NCBI GenBank assembly: GCA_937926555.1
Contig: CALAZX010000245.1
Location: forward strand, 1 to 16,449
DNA length: 16,449 nucleotides
Direction: 5' to 3'
Source of the DNA: an uncultured Negativicutes bacterium
GTDB taxonomy: Bacteria; Bacillota; Negativicutes; Acidaminococcales; Acidaminococcaceae
Under the pieces are notes generated by a model that saw nothing but the letters and a program-made list of their open reading frames with translations, was not told the DNA's origin and searched no databases. Positions 10,220 through 16,449 of this stretch are shown here, one piece after another. Every line of letters starts with the position of its first letter. Position 1 is the stretch's first letter. The position numbers were made by a program, and so were the translations under genes.

Positions 10220-10765
10220 ATGAACAAAGACATCAAACAGGTATTACTGACTGAAGAGCAGATCCGCGCCCGCGTCCAGGAGATGGGCAAAGAGATCTCC
10301 AAAGACTACGAGGGCAAAAAAGTTGTGATGATCACCCTGCTGAAGGGCGCCGCTACTTTCTCCAGCGACCTGAGCCGGGCCATGGACATCCCCGTACGCA
10401 TGGAATACATGGTTGTATCCTCTTACGGCAACGGCACCTCCACCACAGGCAATGTGGCCGTACGTCTGGACGTGAACGATGATATCGCAGGCAAGGACAT
10501 CCTGCTGGTGGACGACATCATCGACAGCGGCCTGACTTTCGAGCGGGTGAAACACCTGCTGGAGACAAAGCACCCCGCCTCCGTGAAGACCGTGGCCATG
10601 TGCGACAAGGCGGAGCGCCGCACCAACGGCATGAAAGCCGACTATGTGGGCTTCACCATCCCCGACGAGTTTGTTGTAGGCTACGGCCTGGACTACGCCG
10701 GCGACTACCGCAACCTGCCTTATATCGGCATTCTGAAACCGGCCGTATACGCCCGGGCGAAATAA
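10220..10765 (+). CDS. hpt: Hypoxanthine phosphoribosyltransferase
   Basis: This enzyme converts hypoxanthine (and often guanine) plus PRPP to IMP (or GMP) in purine salvage in the cytoplasm. The 181 residues match the usual length. The PRPP-binding signature is ILLVDDIIDSGLT, with V97, D98, D99 and the phosphate loop D102-S103-G104-L105-T106. The flexible-loop region near 67-75 (SSYGNGTST) and the base-binding YVGFTIPDEFVVGYGLDY block near 141-158 are also present. AAGGA just before ATG 10220 is the ribosome binding site, and only 14 nt separate it from tilS, so the two are surely cotranscribed. Codons include more GTA, GAA and AAA than in tilS, suggesting higher expression. Confidence 0.96.
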   Translation: MNKDIKQVLLTEEQIRARVQEMGKEISKDYEGKKVVMITLLKGAATFSSDLSRAMDIPVRMEYMVVSSYGNGTSTTGNVAVRLDVNDDIAGKDILLVDDIIDSGLTFERVKHLLETKHPASVKTVAMCDKAERRTNGMKADYVGFTIPDEFVVGYGLDYAGDYRNLPYIGILKPAVYARAK

Positions 10766-10791
10766 TGGAGCGGGCTCACCGTTGACAGGAT

Positions 10792-10854
10792 GGATTCTCC
10801 GTAAGGACAGATGTTCTCGGGAATCCGGAGCGGTCACCGGAAGGCGCGCTTCCG
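10792..10854 (+). promoter_or_regulatory. Two tandem hairpins in the hpt-ftsH leader
   Basis: The first hairpin (10792-10826) pairs GGATTC/GAATCC, CCG/CGG and AGGAC/GTTCT around the loop AGAT, with small bulges. The second (10838-10854) pairs CGGAAG with CTTCCG around a 5-nt loop. Neither is followed by a T-run, so they are not simple terminators. The CGGAAG element recurs at 10881-10886 in the ftsH ribosome binding site, so CTTCCG could pair with either copy. Confidence 0.55.
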
Positions 10855-10899
10855 ATCCAGACCTGATAAACCACACTGACCGGAAGGGGGAAGTCATTT

Positions 10900-12918
10900 T
10901 TGAACAGGTTCTTTAGAAATGTATTTTTCTATCTTTTCATCGCCATCGCGGCGATCTGGATGGTGGACAGCTTCACCAGCGGCAACGCCGCCAAGACCGA
11001 CATCACCTACACGGCTTTCATGAAGCATGTGCAGCAGGATGAGGTGCAGAACGTTGTCATCACCAACCACTCCATCATGGGCAAGCTGAAAGACGGCAAG
11101 GAGTTCACCACCGTGGCGCCCAACGATGAGAAACTGATTCCCACCCTCCGGGCGCGGGATGTGGAGATCAAGGCGGAACTGCCGCCCCAGACTCCCTGGT
11201 GGACCACCATCCTCACCACGCTGCTCCCCATGGTGCTGCTTATCGGCATCCTGTTCATGTTCATGAACCAGAACAGCGGCGGCAGCCGGATGATGAATTT
11301 CGGCAAGAGCAACGCGCGTCGTTATGACGAGAACAAAGTGAAAGTGGCCTTCAAGGATGTGGCCGGCGCCGACGAGGCGAAGCAGGAACTCCAGGAAGTG
11401 GTTGATTTCCTGAAACATCCCCAGCGTTACAACAATCTGGGCGCCAAGATCCCCAAGGGCGTGCTGCTGTACGGACCTCCGGGAACCGGCAAGACCCTGC
11501 TGGCGAAAGCCGTGGCGGGTGAGGCAGGCGTGCCCTTCTTCACCATCTCCGGCTCCGACTTCGTGGAGATGTTCGTCGGCGTGGGCGCCTCCCGTGTCCG
11601 CGACCTGTTCGACCAGGCCAAGAAGAACGCGCCCTGCATCGTGTTCATCGACGAGATCGACGCGGTGGGCCGTCAGCGCGGCGCCGGCGTGGGCGGCGGC
11701 CATGACGAGAGGGAGCAGACCCTGAACCAGCTGCTGGTTGAGATGGACGGCTTCAGCGCCAACGAGGGCATCATCATGATCGCGGCGACCAACCGTCCGG
11801 ACATCCTGGACCGTGCCCTGCTGCGTCCCGGCCGTTTCGACCGGCAGATTGTGGTGGACCGTCCCGACATGCGTGGCCGTGAGGAGATCCTCAAGGTCCA
11901 TGCCAAGGGCAAACCCATCAGCCCCGATGTGAATCTGGGCGTCATCGCCAAGCAGACCACCGGTTTCACCGGCGCCGACCTGGCCAACCTGGTGAACGAG
12001 GCGGCCCTGCTGGCAGCCAGACGGAACGCGCCCATCATCAATATGAGCGCCATGAACGACGCCGCCGAGCGTGTCATGATGGGACCTGAACGCCGGAGCC
12101 ATCTGGTCAGCGACGCGGAGAAGCGTCTCACCGCATACCACGAGACGGGCCATGCCCTGATCGGTCTGCTGTACAATGACGTGAATGTGGTGCACAAAGT
12201 GACCATCATCCCCCGCGGCAGAGCCGGCGGTTACACCATGAGCCTGCCCAAGGAGGACCGCAACTACACCACCAAATCCGAGATGCTGGACGAGCTCCAG
12301 ATGCTGCTGGGCGGCCGTGTGGCCGAGGCCATCGTGCTGAAGGACATCTCCAGCGGCGCCAGCAGTGACCTGCAGCGGGCCACGGAACTGGCCCGGAAGA
12401 TGGTCTGCCAGTACGGCATGAGCGAGCGGCTGGGCTCCATGACCTTCGGCCATCCGGAGGAGCAGGTGTTCCTGGGCCGTGACATCGCCCGGGAGAAATA
12501 CAGCAACGAAGTGGCGGCTGTCATCGACAACGAGGTGCAGCGCTTTATGGACGAGGCCTATAAAGGCGCCGAGAAGCTGCTGCTGGACAATATGGACAAG
12601 CTGACGCTCATCGCGGAGACCCTGCTGGAGCGGGAGACCCTCTCCGGCAAGGAGCTGCAGGACCTGATGAAGTACGGCGAGATCCGTGAGGAGGAGCCGG
12701 ACAAGATCAGCGCGGCACCGGCGGAGCCCGACGCATCTGAGAACAGTGCCCCGGAAGGTGGCGCGAAGGCGGAGGCAGTGACGGTAGAGGGTCCGATGAC
12801 GGGCACCAATGCTGAGAACGCCGCTGTGGCGAAGACTGACACGGCCCGGGCGGAAGCTGCCGGCCAGGCTCAGGACGGACCGGCGGACGGCACTGACGAG
12901 GGCCCGAAGAACGGCTGA
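10900..12918 (+). CDS. ftsH: ATP-dependent zinc metalloprotease FtsH
   Basis: FtsH is a membrane-anchored hexameric AAA+ protease that degrades misassembled membrane proteins and selected regulators. The 672 residues show a first membrane helix (about 5-24), a small extracytoplasmic domain (25-103) and a second helix (about 104-126). The AAA module has Walker A GPPGTGKT (192-199), Walker B FIDEID with D251/E252, and the arginine-finger region RPGRFDR (309-315). The zinc site is HETGH (414-418), with D490 as the likely third ligand; the second position after His-Glu is Thr rather than the commoner Ala. The last ~75 residues form an acidic, Ala/Glu-rich tail. The start is TTG 10900: GGAAGGGGGAA lies just upstream, no other in-frame start fits, and MNRFFRN matches the family. 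It probably belongs to the tilS-hpt transcript. Confidence 0.97.
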   Translation: MNRFFRNVFFYLFIAIAAIWMVDSFTSGNAAKTDITYTAFMKHVQQDEVQNVVITNHSIMGKLKDGKEFTTVAPNDEKLIPTLRARDVEIKAELPPQTPWWTTILTTLLPMVLLIGILFMFMNQNSGGSRMMNFGKSNARRYDENKVKVAFKDVAGADEAKQELQEVVDFLKHPQRYNNLGAKIPKGVLLYGPPGTGKTLLAKAVAGEAGVPFFTISGSDFVEMFVGVGASRVRDLFDQAKKNAPCIVFIDEIDAVGRQRGAGVGGGHDEREQTLNQLLVEMDGFSANEGIIMIAATNRPDILDRALLRPGRFDRQIVVDRPDMRGREEILKVHAKGKPISPDVNLGVIAKQTTGFTGADLANLVNEAALLAARRNAPIINMSAMNDAAERVMMGPERRSHLVSDAEKRLTAYHETGHALIGLLYNDVNVVHKVTIIPRGRAGGYTMSLPKEDRNYTTKSEMLDELQMLLGGRVAEAIVLKDISSGASSDLQRATELARKMVCQYGMSERLGSMTFGHPEEQVFLGRDIAREKYSNEVAAVIDNEVQRFMDEAYKGAEKLLLDNMDKLTLIAETLLERETLSGKELQDLMKYGEIREEEPDKISAAPAEPDASENSAPEGGAKAEAVTVEGPMTGTNAENAAVAKTDTARAEAAGQAQDGPADGTDEGPKNG

Positions 12919-12987
12919 GATCCACGTCAGGAACAGCATATACATAATGGAACAGACAGGAATCCGTGACGGATATCCTTGAGAGGG

Positions 12988-13021
12988 AAGGCTTCCCGCA
13001 GGAATGCGGGGAGCCTTTCTT
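12988..13021 (+). terminator. Rho-independent terminator after ftsH
   Basis: A 13-bp stem pairs AAGGCTTCCCGCA (12988-13000) with TGCGGGGAGCCTT (13005-13017), with one G-T wobble and the loop GGAA, followed by a T-rich stretch. A smaller hairpin (AGGA-TCCG/CGGA-TCCT, 12958-12979) precedes it. Confidence 0.88.
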
Positions 13022-13048
13022 GACTTTTAGTTAACCCGGTGCTAGTCT
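13020..13048 (+). promoter_or_regulatory. birA promoter
   Basis: The -35 TTGACT (13020-13025) starts within the ftsH terminator's T-rich tail. A 17-bp spacer leads to TAGTCT (13043-13048), preceded by TGC as an extended -10. The leader to the birA start is about 130 nt and carries small hairpins, including CACGCG-GCGA-CGCGTG (13082-13097) and GCCGG/CCGGC (13062-13076). Confidence 0.7.
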
Positions 13049-13060
13049 AAAGATAACTTA
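13027..13060. promoter_or_regulatory. Candidate BirA operator overlapping the birA promoter
   Basis: An interrupted inverted repeat has half-sites TTAGTTAAC (13027-13035) and GATAACTTA (13052-13060; reverse complement TAAGTTATC). They match at 7 of 9 positions and are separated by 16 bp. Known BirA operators have long-spaced half-sites of the GTTAAC/GTAAACC type with a spacer of about this length. The -10 box lies between the half-sites, so occupancy would block transcription. The downstream BirA has a DNA-binding domain, which makes autoregulation plausible. Confidence 0.5.
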
Positions 13061-13183
13061 TGCCGGAATCCCCGGCGGAAACACGCGGCGACGCGTGGAG
13101 AAGATGGACAATGACAGGGCTGCGGACGGTACCGGAGGGACCGGGCCGCCGGCCGGAATCATCATGATACAGGAGGCTGCAAG

Positions 13184-14182
13184 ATGCGAGCGAAAATATT
13201 GGAATATCTGCGGAACAGCATGCCGGACCCGGTTTCCGGCGAAGACATCTCGGTGAAGCTGGGGGTGTCCCGGACGGCTGTCTGGAAACACATCCAGGCG
13301 CTGAAGGCCGAGGGGTATGATATCGAGTCCGTGCCCAAGAAGGGCTATATCCTGAAGAAGGCGCCGGACATGCTGAGCCCGGAGGAGCTGGTATCCCGCC
13401 TGGAGACGGAATGGGTGGGCCACCATATCCATTACCTGAAGACCACCACCTCCACCAACGAGGTGGGCAAGCGCCTGGCGGACGATGGCTGCGAGGACGG
13501 CATGGTCATCGTCTCCGAGGAGCAGACCGGCGGCAAGGGGCGTCTGTCCCGCGGCTGGTTCTCCCCCGAGGGCTGCGGCGTCTGGGTCAGCGTGGTGCTG
13601 CGTCCTCCGTTCCTGCCCCAGGAGGCATCCAAATGCACGCTGCTGGCGGCGGTGGCCGTGGTCCGCGCCATCAACAAGTACAAAGGGGTGGACGCCCGGA
13701 TCAAATGGCCGAACGACATCCTGCTCAGCGGCCGCAAGCTGGTGGGCATCCTGACGGAGATGAGCGCCGAGTTCGGGCACATCAACTATATCGTCATCGG
13801 CACCGGCATCAACGTGAACATCCCCAAGAAACTGGTACCGGAGGAGCTGAAGGACCTGGCCGTCTCCGTGGCCGACGTGGCTGAGGAGCCGGTGAAAAGG
13901 GTGCAGATCCTGGCGGATTACCTGAAGAATCTGGAGGAGCTGTACCGGATCGCCGTGAAGGAAGGCTTCGGCCCCATCTTCGACGAGTGGCGGAAGTACT
14001 CCAACACCCTGGGACAGGAAGTGAAAGTCATCGCGCCGGATGAGACCTATTTCGGCACCGCGGTGGACATCGACTCCGAGGGTCTGCTGATCGTGAAGAA
14101 GAAAGACGGGAGCATGGAGAAGGTCATCGCCGGGGATGTGTCCATCCGTCCGGCCTCCGCGAAAGGCAACCGCTACCAGTGA
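13184..14182 (+). CDS. birA: Bifunctional biotin--protein ligase / biotin operon repressor BirA
   Basis: BirA forms biotinyl-5'-AMP and transfers biotin to the lysine of acceptor domains such as the biotin carboxyl carrier protein. Forms with an N-terminal winged helix also repress biotin genes when loaded with biotinyl-AMP. The 332 residues include the helix-turn-helix (about 1-58; VKLGVSRTAVWKHIQAL then GYDIESVPKKGYIL). The catalytic domain has the biotin/adenylate loop GGKGRLSRGW (116-125) and KWPND (174-178), followed by a C-terminal SH3-like cap (about 283-325). AGGAGG (13171-13176) lies 7 nt before ATG 13184, a near-ideal ribosome binding site. The helix-turn-helix marks it as the regulatory (group II) type. 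The order birA-coaX-dusB is common in clostridial and related Bacillota genomes. Confidence 0.96.
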   Translation: MRAKILEYLRNSMPDPVSGEDISVKLGVSRTAVWKHIQALKAEGYDIESVPKKGYILKKAPDMLSPEELVSRLETEWVGHHIHYLKTTTSTNEVGKRLADDGCEDGMVIVSEEQTGGKGRLSRGWFSPEGCGVWVSVVLRPPFLPQEASKCTLLAAVAVVRAINKYKGVDARIKWPNDILLSGRKLVGILTEMSAEFGHINYIVIGTGINVNIPKKLVPEELKDLAVSVADVAEEPVKRVQILADYLKNLEELYRIAVKEGFGPIFDEWRKYSNTLGQEVKVIAPDETYFGTAVDIDSEGLLIVKKKDGSMEKVIAGDVSIRPASAKGNRYQ

Positions 14183-14184
14183 GT

Positions 14185-14266
14185 TGCACGGGAAATAAAG
14201 CCCCCCGAAAGCATTTCCGTGCATCGGTTCAAACAGCCGGAATCCCTGTGATACCGTAGTTTGAAC
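14185..14266 (+). promoter_or_regulatory. Structured region after birA with a possible antiterminator hairpin
   Basis: Just past the birA stop, TGCACGG-g-AAAT (14185-14196) pairs with ATTTCCGTGCA (14213-14223). Next, GTTCAAAC (14227-14234) is the exact reverse complement of GTTTGAAC (14259-14266), with CGG/CCG inside. The right arm of this second stem shares TGAAC with the left arm of the terminator that follows, so the two hairpins exclude each other. Confidence 0.5.
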
Positions 14267-14307
14267 ATATCCTTTATTAGGATATGTTCAGTTTTTCGGT
14301 TTTTTTC
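14262..14307 (+). terminator. Rho-independent terminator between birA and coaX
   Basis: A 12-bp perfect stem pairs TGAACATATCCT (14262-14273) with AGGATATGTTCA (14279-14290) around the loop TTATT. Two T-runs follow (14292-14296 and 14300-14306). Confidence 0.93.
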
Positions 14308-14308
14308 C

Positions 14309-14336
14309 TTGCACATTTTTGAAGTTCTGATATACT
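14309..14336 (+). promoter_or_regulatory. coaX promoter
   Basis: TTGCAC (14309-14314) and TATACT (14331-14336) are 16 bp apart. TGA before the -10 gives an extended -10. The promoter starts right after the terminator's T-runs. Predicted start is near 14343, giving a leader of about 90 nt. Confidence 0.75.
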
Positions 14337-14353
14337 ATAAGCGTTTGTTAAAC

Positions 14354-14400
14354 CAGCGGTATCAGAAAAGGTAGTACAGGACAGGTTGTTTTTACCGCTG
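14354..14400 (+). promoter_or_regulatory. Long-range stem in the coaX leader
   Basis: CAGCGGTA (14354-14361) is perfectly complementary to TACCGCTG (14393-14400), enclosing 31 nt. CAGGTT within the loop (14382-14387) could instead pair with AACCTG (14411-14416), just before the ribosome binding site GGAGG (14423-14427). It matches no riboswitch class I recognise. Confidence 0.45.
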
Positions 14401-14433
14401 AACCAACAGAAACCTGCTGTCTGGAGGAAAAAG

Positions 14434-15210
14434 ATGTTACTGGTAATTGACGTAGGCAACACCAACACGGTGGCCGGCATTTACAAAGGCAAAGAATTAA
14501 TCGACAATTGGCGCTTCTCCTCGGACCGTTCCAAGACGGCCGACGAGTTCGGGATGTTCATGACGAGCATGATGGGATTCTCCGGTATCCGCCGGAAAGA
14601 TGTGGATGCCATCATCATCTCTTCTGTAGTCCCCCCGGTGCTGGTTCCGTTATGTCATATGTGTGAACGGTATTTCCATATCAAACCCATGGTGGTGGGC
14701 CAGGGCCTGAAAATCGGTCTGAAACTCCGCTATGAGAACCCCCGCGAGATCGGCGCGGACAGAATCGTCAACGCTGTGGCGGCGTATGAGAAGTACCACA
14801 ACCAGAACAAGCCGATGATCATCATCGACTTCGGTACGGCGACCACCTTCTGCTGCATGCTCCCCGGCGGCGAGTATCTGGGCGGCGCGATCTGCCCCGG
14901 TATCGGCATCTCCGCGGAGGCGCTGTTCAAGAAGACGGCGAAACTGCCCCGTATCGAGCTGCTGCCTCCCAAGAAGGCGATCTGCGGCAATACCGTCAGC
15001 GCGATGCGTTCCGGTATCATGTTCGGCTACTACGGCCTGATCAAAGAAATTGTGCAGCGGATGAAGGACGAGCTGGGCGGTGACGCGCTGGTTATCGCTA
15101 CCGGCGGCTTCGCCAACACCATGACCCTGGGCACCGACTGCATTGACGTGGTGGACCAGATGCTGACCCTGGAAGGCCTGCGCCTGATCTACGAGAAGAA
15201 CTGCAACTGA
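14434..15210 (+). CDS. coaX: Type III pantothenate kinase CoaX
   Basis: CoaX phosphorylates pantothenate with ATP in the first step of coenzyme A synthesis. Type III enzymes belong to the ASKHA fold, are usually not feedback-inhibited by CoA and need a monovalent cation. The 258 residues match the family length. Motifs are the phosphate-binding DVGNTN (6-11), GADRIVNA (107-114) with D109, and the FGTATT block (133-138) preceded by D132, followed by GGAICPGIGIS and the ELFKKTAKLP-like segment (here EALFKKTAKLPRIEL). I start at ATG 14434 because GGAGG lies 6 nt upstream and MLLVIDVGNTN is the standard N-terminus; the upstream TTG at 14386 adds non-homologous sequence. It sits in the usual place between birA and dusB and has its own promoter. 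Confidence 0.96.
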   Translation: MLLVIDVGNTNTVAGIYKGKELIDNWRFSSDRSKTADEFGMFMTSMMGFSGIRRKDVDAIIISSVVPPVLVPLCHMCERYFHIKPMVVGQGLKIGLKLRYENPREIGADRIVNAVAAYEKYHNQNKPMIIIDFGTATTFCCMLPGGEYLGGAICPGIGISAEALFKKTAKLPRIELLPPKKAICGNTVSAMRSGIMFGYYGLIKEIVQRMKDELGGDALVIATGGFANTMTLGTDCIDVVDQMLTLEGLRLIYEKNCN

Positions 15211-15216
15211 CAGTCC

Positions 15217-15445
15217 CACGGAAACCCGTGCCCCGGTCCGGAAGCGGATGCGGCGGGACGGAACGCGCAAGACTGCGGATGCGCATGCAGGCGGGAACGG
15301 CGGCTGAGGCCGTGAGCCCGCAGGCGACAACTGTAAATTGGAGGGCGGTATATGAACCGCCTGCCCTTCGGGGCAGGACAGACTGCTGCAAACAGCGTCT
15401 GTACCCATTCTGAGGCCCGCTCCCGCAGCGGGCTCTCTTTATTTA
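15217..15445 (+). other. Hairpin-rich non-coding region between coaX and dusB (candidate structured RNA)
   Basis: I find no gene in these bases. They hold successive stems: CACGG/CCGTG (15217-15230); GCGGG/CCCGC enclosing ACGGC/GCCGT (15291-15321); GGCGGT/ACCGCC (15344-15361); CCTGCCC-TTCG-GGGCAGG (15360-15377), a perfect stem with a UUCG tetraloop; and ACAGAC-t-GCTG-CAAA-CAGC-GTCTGT (15378-15402). A terminator follows at once. The third and fourth stems share two bases, so they compete or stack. I cannot match the array to a named RNA family. It may be a structured 3' UTR of coaX or a small RNA. Confidence 0.5.
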
Positions 15446-15447
15446 TT
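15412..15447 (+). terminator. Rho-independent terminator before dusB
   Basis: GCCCGCT (15415-15421) pairs perfectly with AGCGGGC (15427-15433) around CCCGC, extended by GAG/CTC across a one-base bulge. A T-rich tail (CTCTTTATTTATT) follows. Confidence 0.88.
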
Positions 15448-15471
15448 CCATAGATGTACGGAGGAAACACC

Positions 15472-16443
15472 ATGAAAATAGGCTCTATCCAACTGGAAAC
15501 CCCGCTGGCCCTGGCACCCATGGCCGGCATCACGGACCTGCCCTACCGGGTGATCTGCCGGGAGCTGGGCTGCGGGCTCACCGTCTCAGAGATGGTCAGC
15601 GCCAAGGGGCTGCTCTACAAGAACGTGAAGACCCGGGAGATGCTGCGCATCGACCCCGGCGAACGCCCCACCGCCATCCAGCTGTTCGGCAGCGTGCCGG
15701 AGGAGCTGGCGGAGGCCGCCCGCATGGTGGAGGAGTCCGGTGCGGACATCATCGACTTCAACATGGGCTGCCCGGTGCCCAAAGTGGTGAACAACGGGGA
15801 GGGCTCCGCCCTGATGAAGACCCCGGAGCTGGCACAGGACATCCTGGCCGCCATGGTGAAAGCGGTGAAGATCCCCGTGACGGTGAAGTTCCGCGCGGGC
15901 TGGGACGACGAGCACCGCAACGCGGTGGAGATCGCCAAACGGATGGAGGACGCCGGCGTGGCCGCCGTGGCGGTCCACGGACGGACCCGGCAGCAGTTCT
16001 ACATGGGCAAGGCCGACTGGGAGATCATCGCCCGGGTGAAGGAGGCGGTCTCCATCCCGGTCTTCGGCAACGGTGACATCTTCACCGTGGAGGACGGGCT
16101 GGCCATGTTCCGGGAGACCGGCTGCGACGGACTGATGATCGGCAGGGGGGCCAACGGCAACCCCTGGCTGTTCAAGCAGCTGAGGGCCGCGCTGGAGGGA
16201 CGTCCTGTTCCGGAGATTCCCCTGGAGGAGAAGCTGCGGCTGATCCTGGTCCATGCGGCGGCGCTCAGCGGGTACAAAGGGGAGCGGATCGCGATGAAAG
16301 AGATGCGCAGCCACGCCTCGGCCTATATCAAGGGCATGCCCGGGGCGGCGGCCTACCGGGAGAAGTTCCACCAGCTGGACACCCTGGAGCAGTTCCGGCA
16401 GCTGGTGGGCGAGTACGCAGGGAAGATGCACATCAGCCTGTGA
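15472..16443 (+). CDS. dusB: tRNA-dihydrouridine synthase, DusB family
   Basis: Dus enzymes are FMN-dependent and reduce specific uridines in tRNA to dihydrouridine with NAD(P)H. The 323 residues show the TIM-barrel start LALAPMAGITDLPYR (about 11-25), IQLFG (about 69-73), and DFNMGCPVPKVV with the catalytic cysteine at 100. Next come VKFRAGW, HGRTRQQFYMGKADW, and the FMN phosphate-binding GNGDI and IGRGANGNPWLF, then the C-terminal helical tRNA-binding domain. ATG 15472 has GGAGG (15460-15464) 7 nt upstream; the earlier in-frame ATG 15454 would place this site inside the gene, so I reject it. The stop lies 6 nt before the window end. In related genomes greA and lysS often follow. No clear promoter is visible after the preceding terminator. 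Confidence 0.96.
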   Translation: MKIGSIQLETPLALAPMAGITDLPYRVICRELGCGLTVSEMVSAKGLLYKNVKTREMLRIDPGERPTAIQLFGSVPEELAEAARMVEESGADIIDFNMGCPVPKVVNNGEGSALMKTPELAQDILAAMVKAVKIPVTVKFRAGWDDEHRNAVEIAKRMEDAGVAAVAVHGRTRQQFYMGKADWEIIARVKEAVSIPVFGNGDIFTVEDGLAMFRETGCDGLMIGRGANGNPWLFKQLRAALEGRPVPEIPLEEKLRLILVHAAALSGYKGERIAMKEMRSHASAYIKGMPGAAAYREKFHQLDTLEQFRQLVGEYAGKMHISL

Positions 16444-16449
16444 GGTTTG

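Noticed and set aside
10782..10787. TTGACA between hpt and ftsH as an ftsH promoter
   Set aside because: It is a perfect -35, but no acceptable -10 lies 15-19 bp downstream, so it is unsupported as a sigma-A-type promoter.
10894..12945. 683-codon minus-strand frame covering ftsH (similar long ones oppose yabN at 5289-6992, birA at 13058-14224 and dusB at 15586-16431)
   Set aside because: They share antisense phase and composition bias with real genes, no family resemblance is visible, and their ends simply bracket the sense genes.
15320..15377. ZTP (pfl) riboswitch suggested by CCGCCTGCCC before dusB
   Set aside because: The family's CCGCC-GGGC core and partner helix are not present. The CCGCC is explained by pairing with GGCGG upstream, and the gene context does not fit.

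Overview
The window is a stretch of bacterial housekeeping chromosome. Its gene order is typical of Bacillota (Firmicutes): mfd - spoVB-like flippase - yabN/mazG - HU - divIC/ftsB - yabR (S1) - tilS - hpt - ftsH - birA - coaX - dusB, all on the + strand. High GC, heavy CTG/CGG/GCC codon use, HU sitting where sporulating relatives carry the S4/yabP/yabQ genes, and the birA-coaX-dusB tail suggest a GC-rich, probably non-sporulating member of the Negativicutes (Acidaminococcaceae-like). The taxonomic guess is inference from order and composition, not a database result.

Layout. 1-4843: the 3' ~98% of mfd (transcription-repair coupling factor) overlapping a polytopic flippase gene by 8 nt, closed by a terminator at 4870-4895. 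4896-5321: a gene-free, AT-rich island that ends in the yabN promoter. 5322-6914: YabN, a methylase-like plus MazG pyrophosphohydrolase fusion carrying an unusual five-cysteine insert. 6962-7510: a self-contained HU unit with phased A-tracts, a near-consensus promoter and a strong terminator. 7490-8617: a promoter embedded in that terminator drives a DivIC/FtsB-like protein, and a second promoter drives an S1-domain YabR homologue, closed by a perfect terminator. 8661-12918: tilS, hpt and ftsH, with two leader hairpins in front of ftsH, then a terminator. 13020-14182: birA, from a promoter that overlaps a plausible BirA operator. 14183-14433: a structured intergenic region with possible alternative hairpins, then the coaX promoter and leader. 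14434-15210: coaX. 15211-15445: a run of hairpins without coding potential ending in a terminator. 15472-16443: dusB.

Functionally the genes cover DNA repair coupled to transcription (Mfd), envelope and division (flippase, DivIC/FtsB, FtsH), nucleotide-pool cleansing and salvage (MazG, Hpt), nucleoid structure (HU), tRNA modification (TilS, DusB), RNA binding/translation (YabR) and cofactor metabolism (BirA for biotin, CoaX for CoA). I see no mobile element, CRISPR array, tRNA, rRNA or defence system. The best leads are non-coding: the hairpin cluster before dusB, the birA operator, the ftsH leader and the birA-coaX hairpins. The best protein lead is the cysteine-rich insert in YabN.
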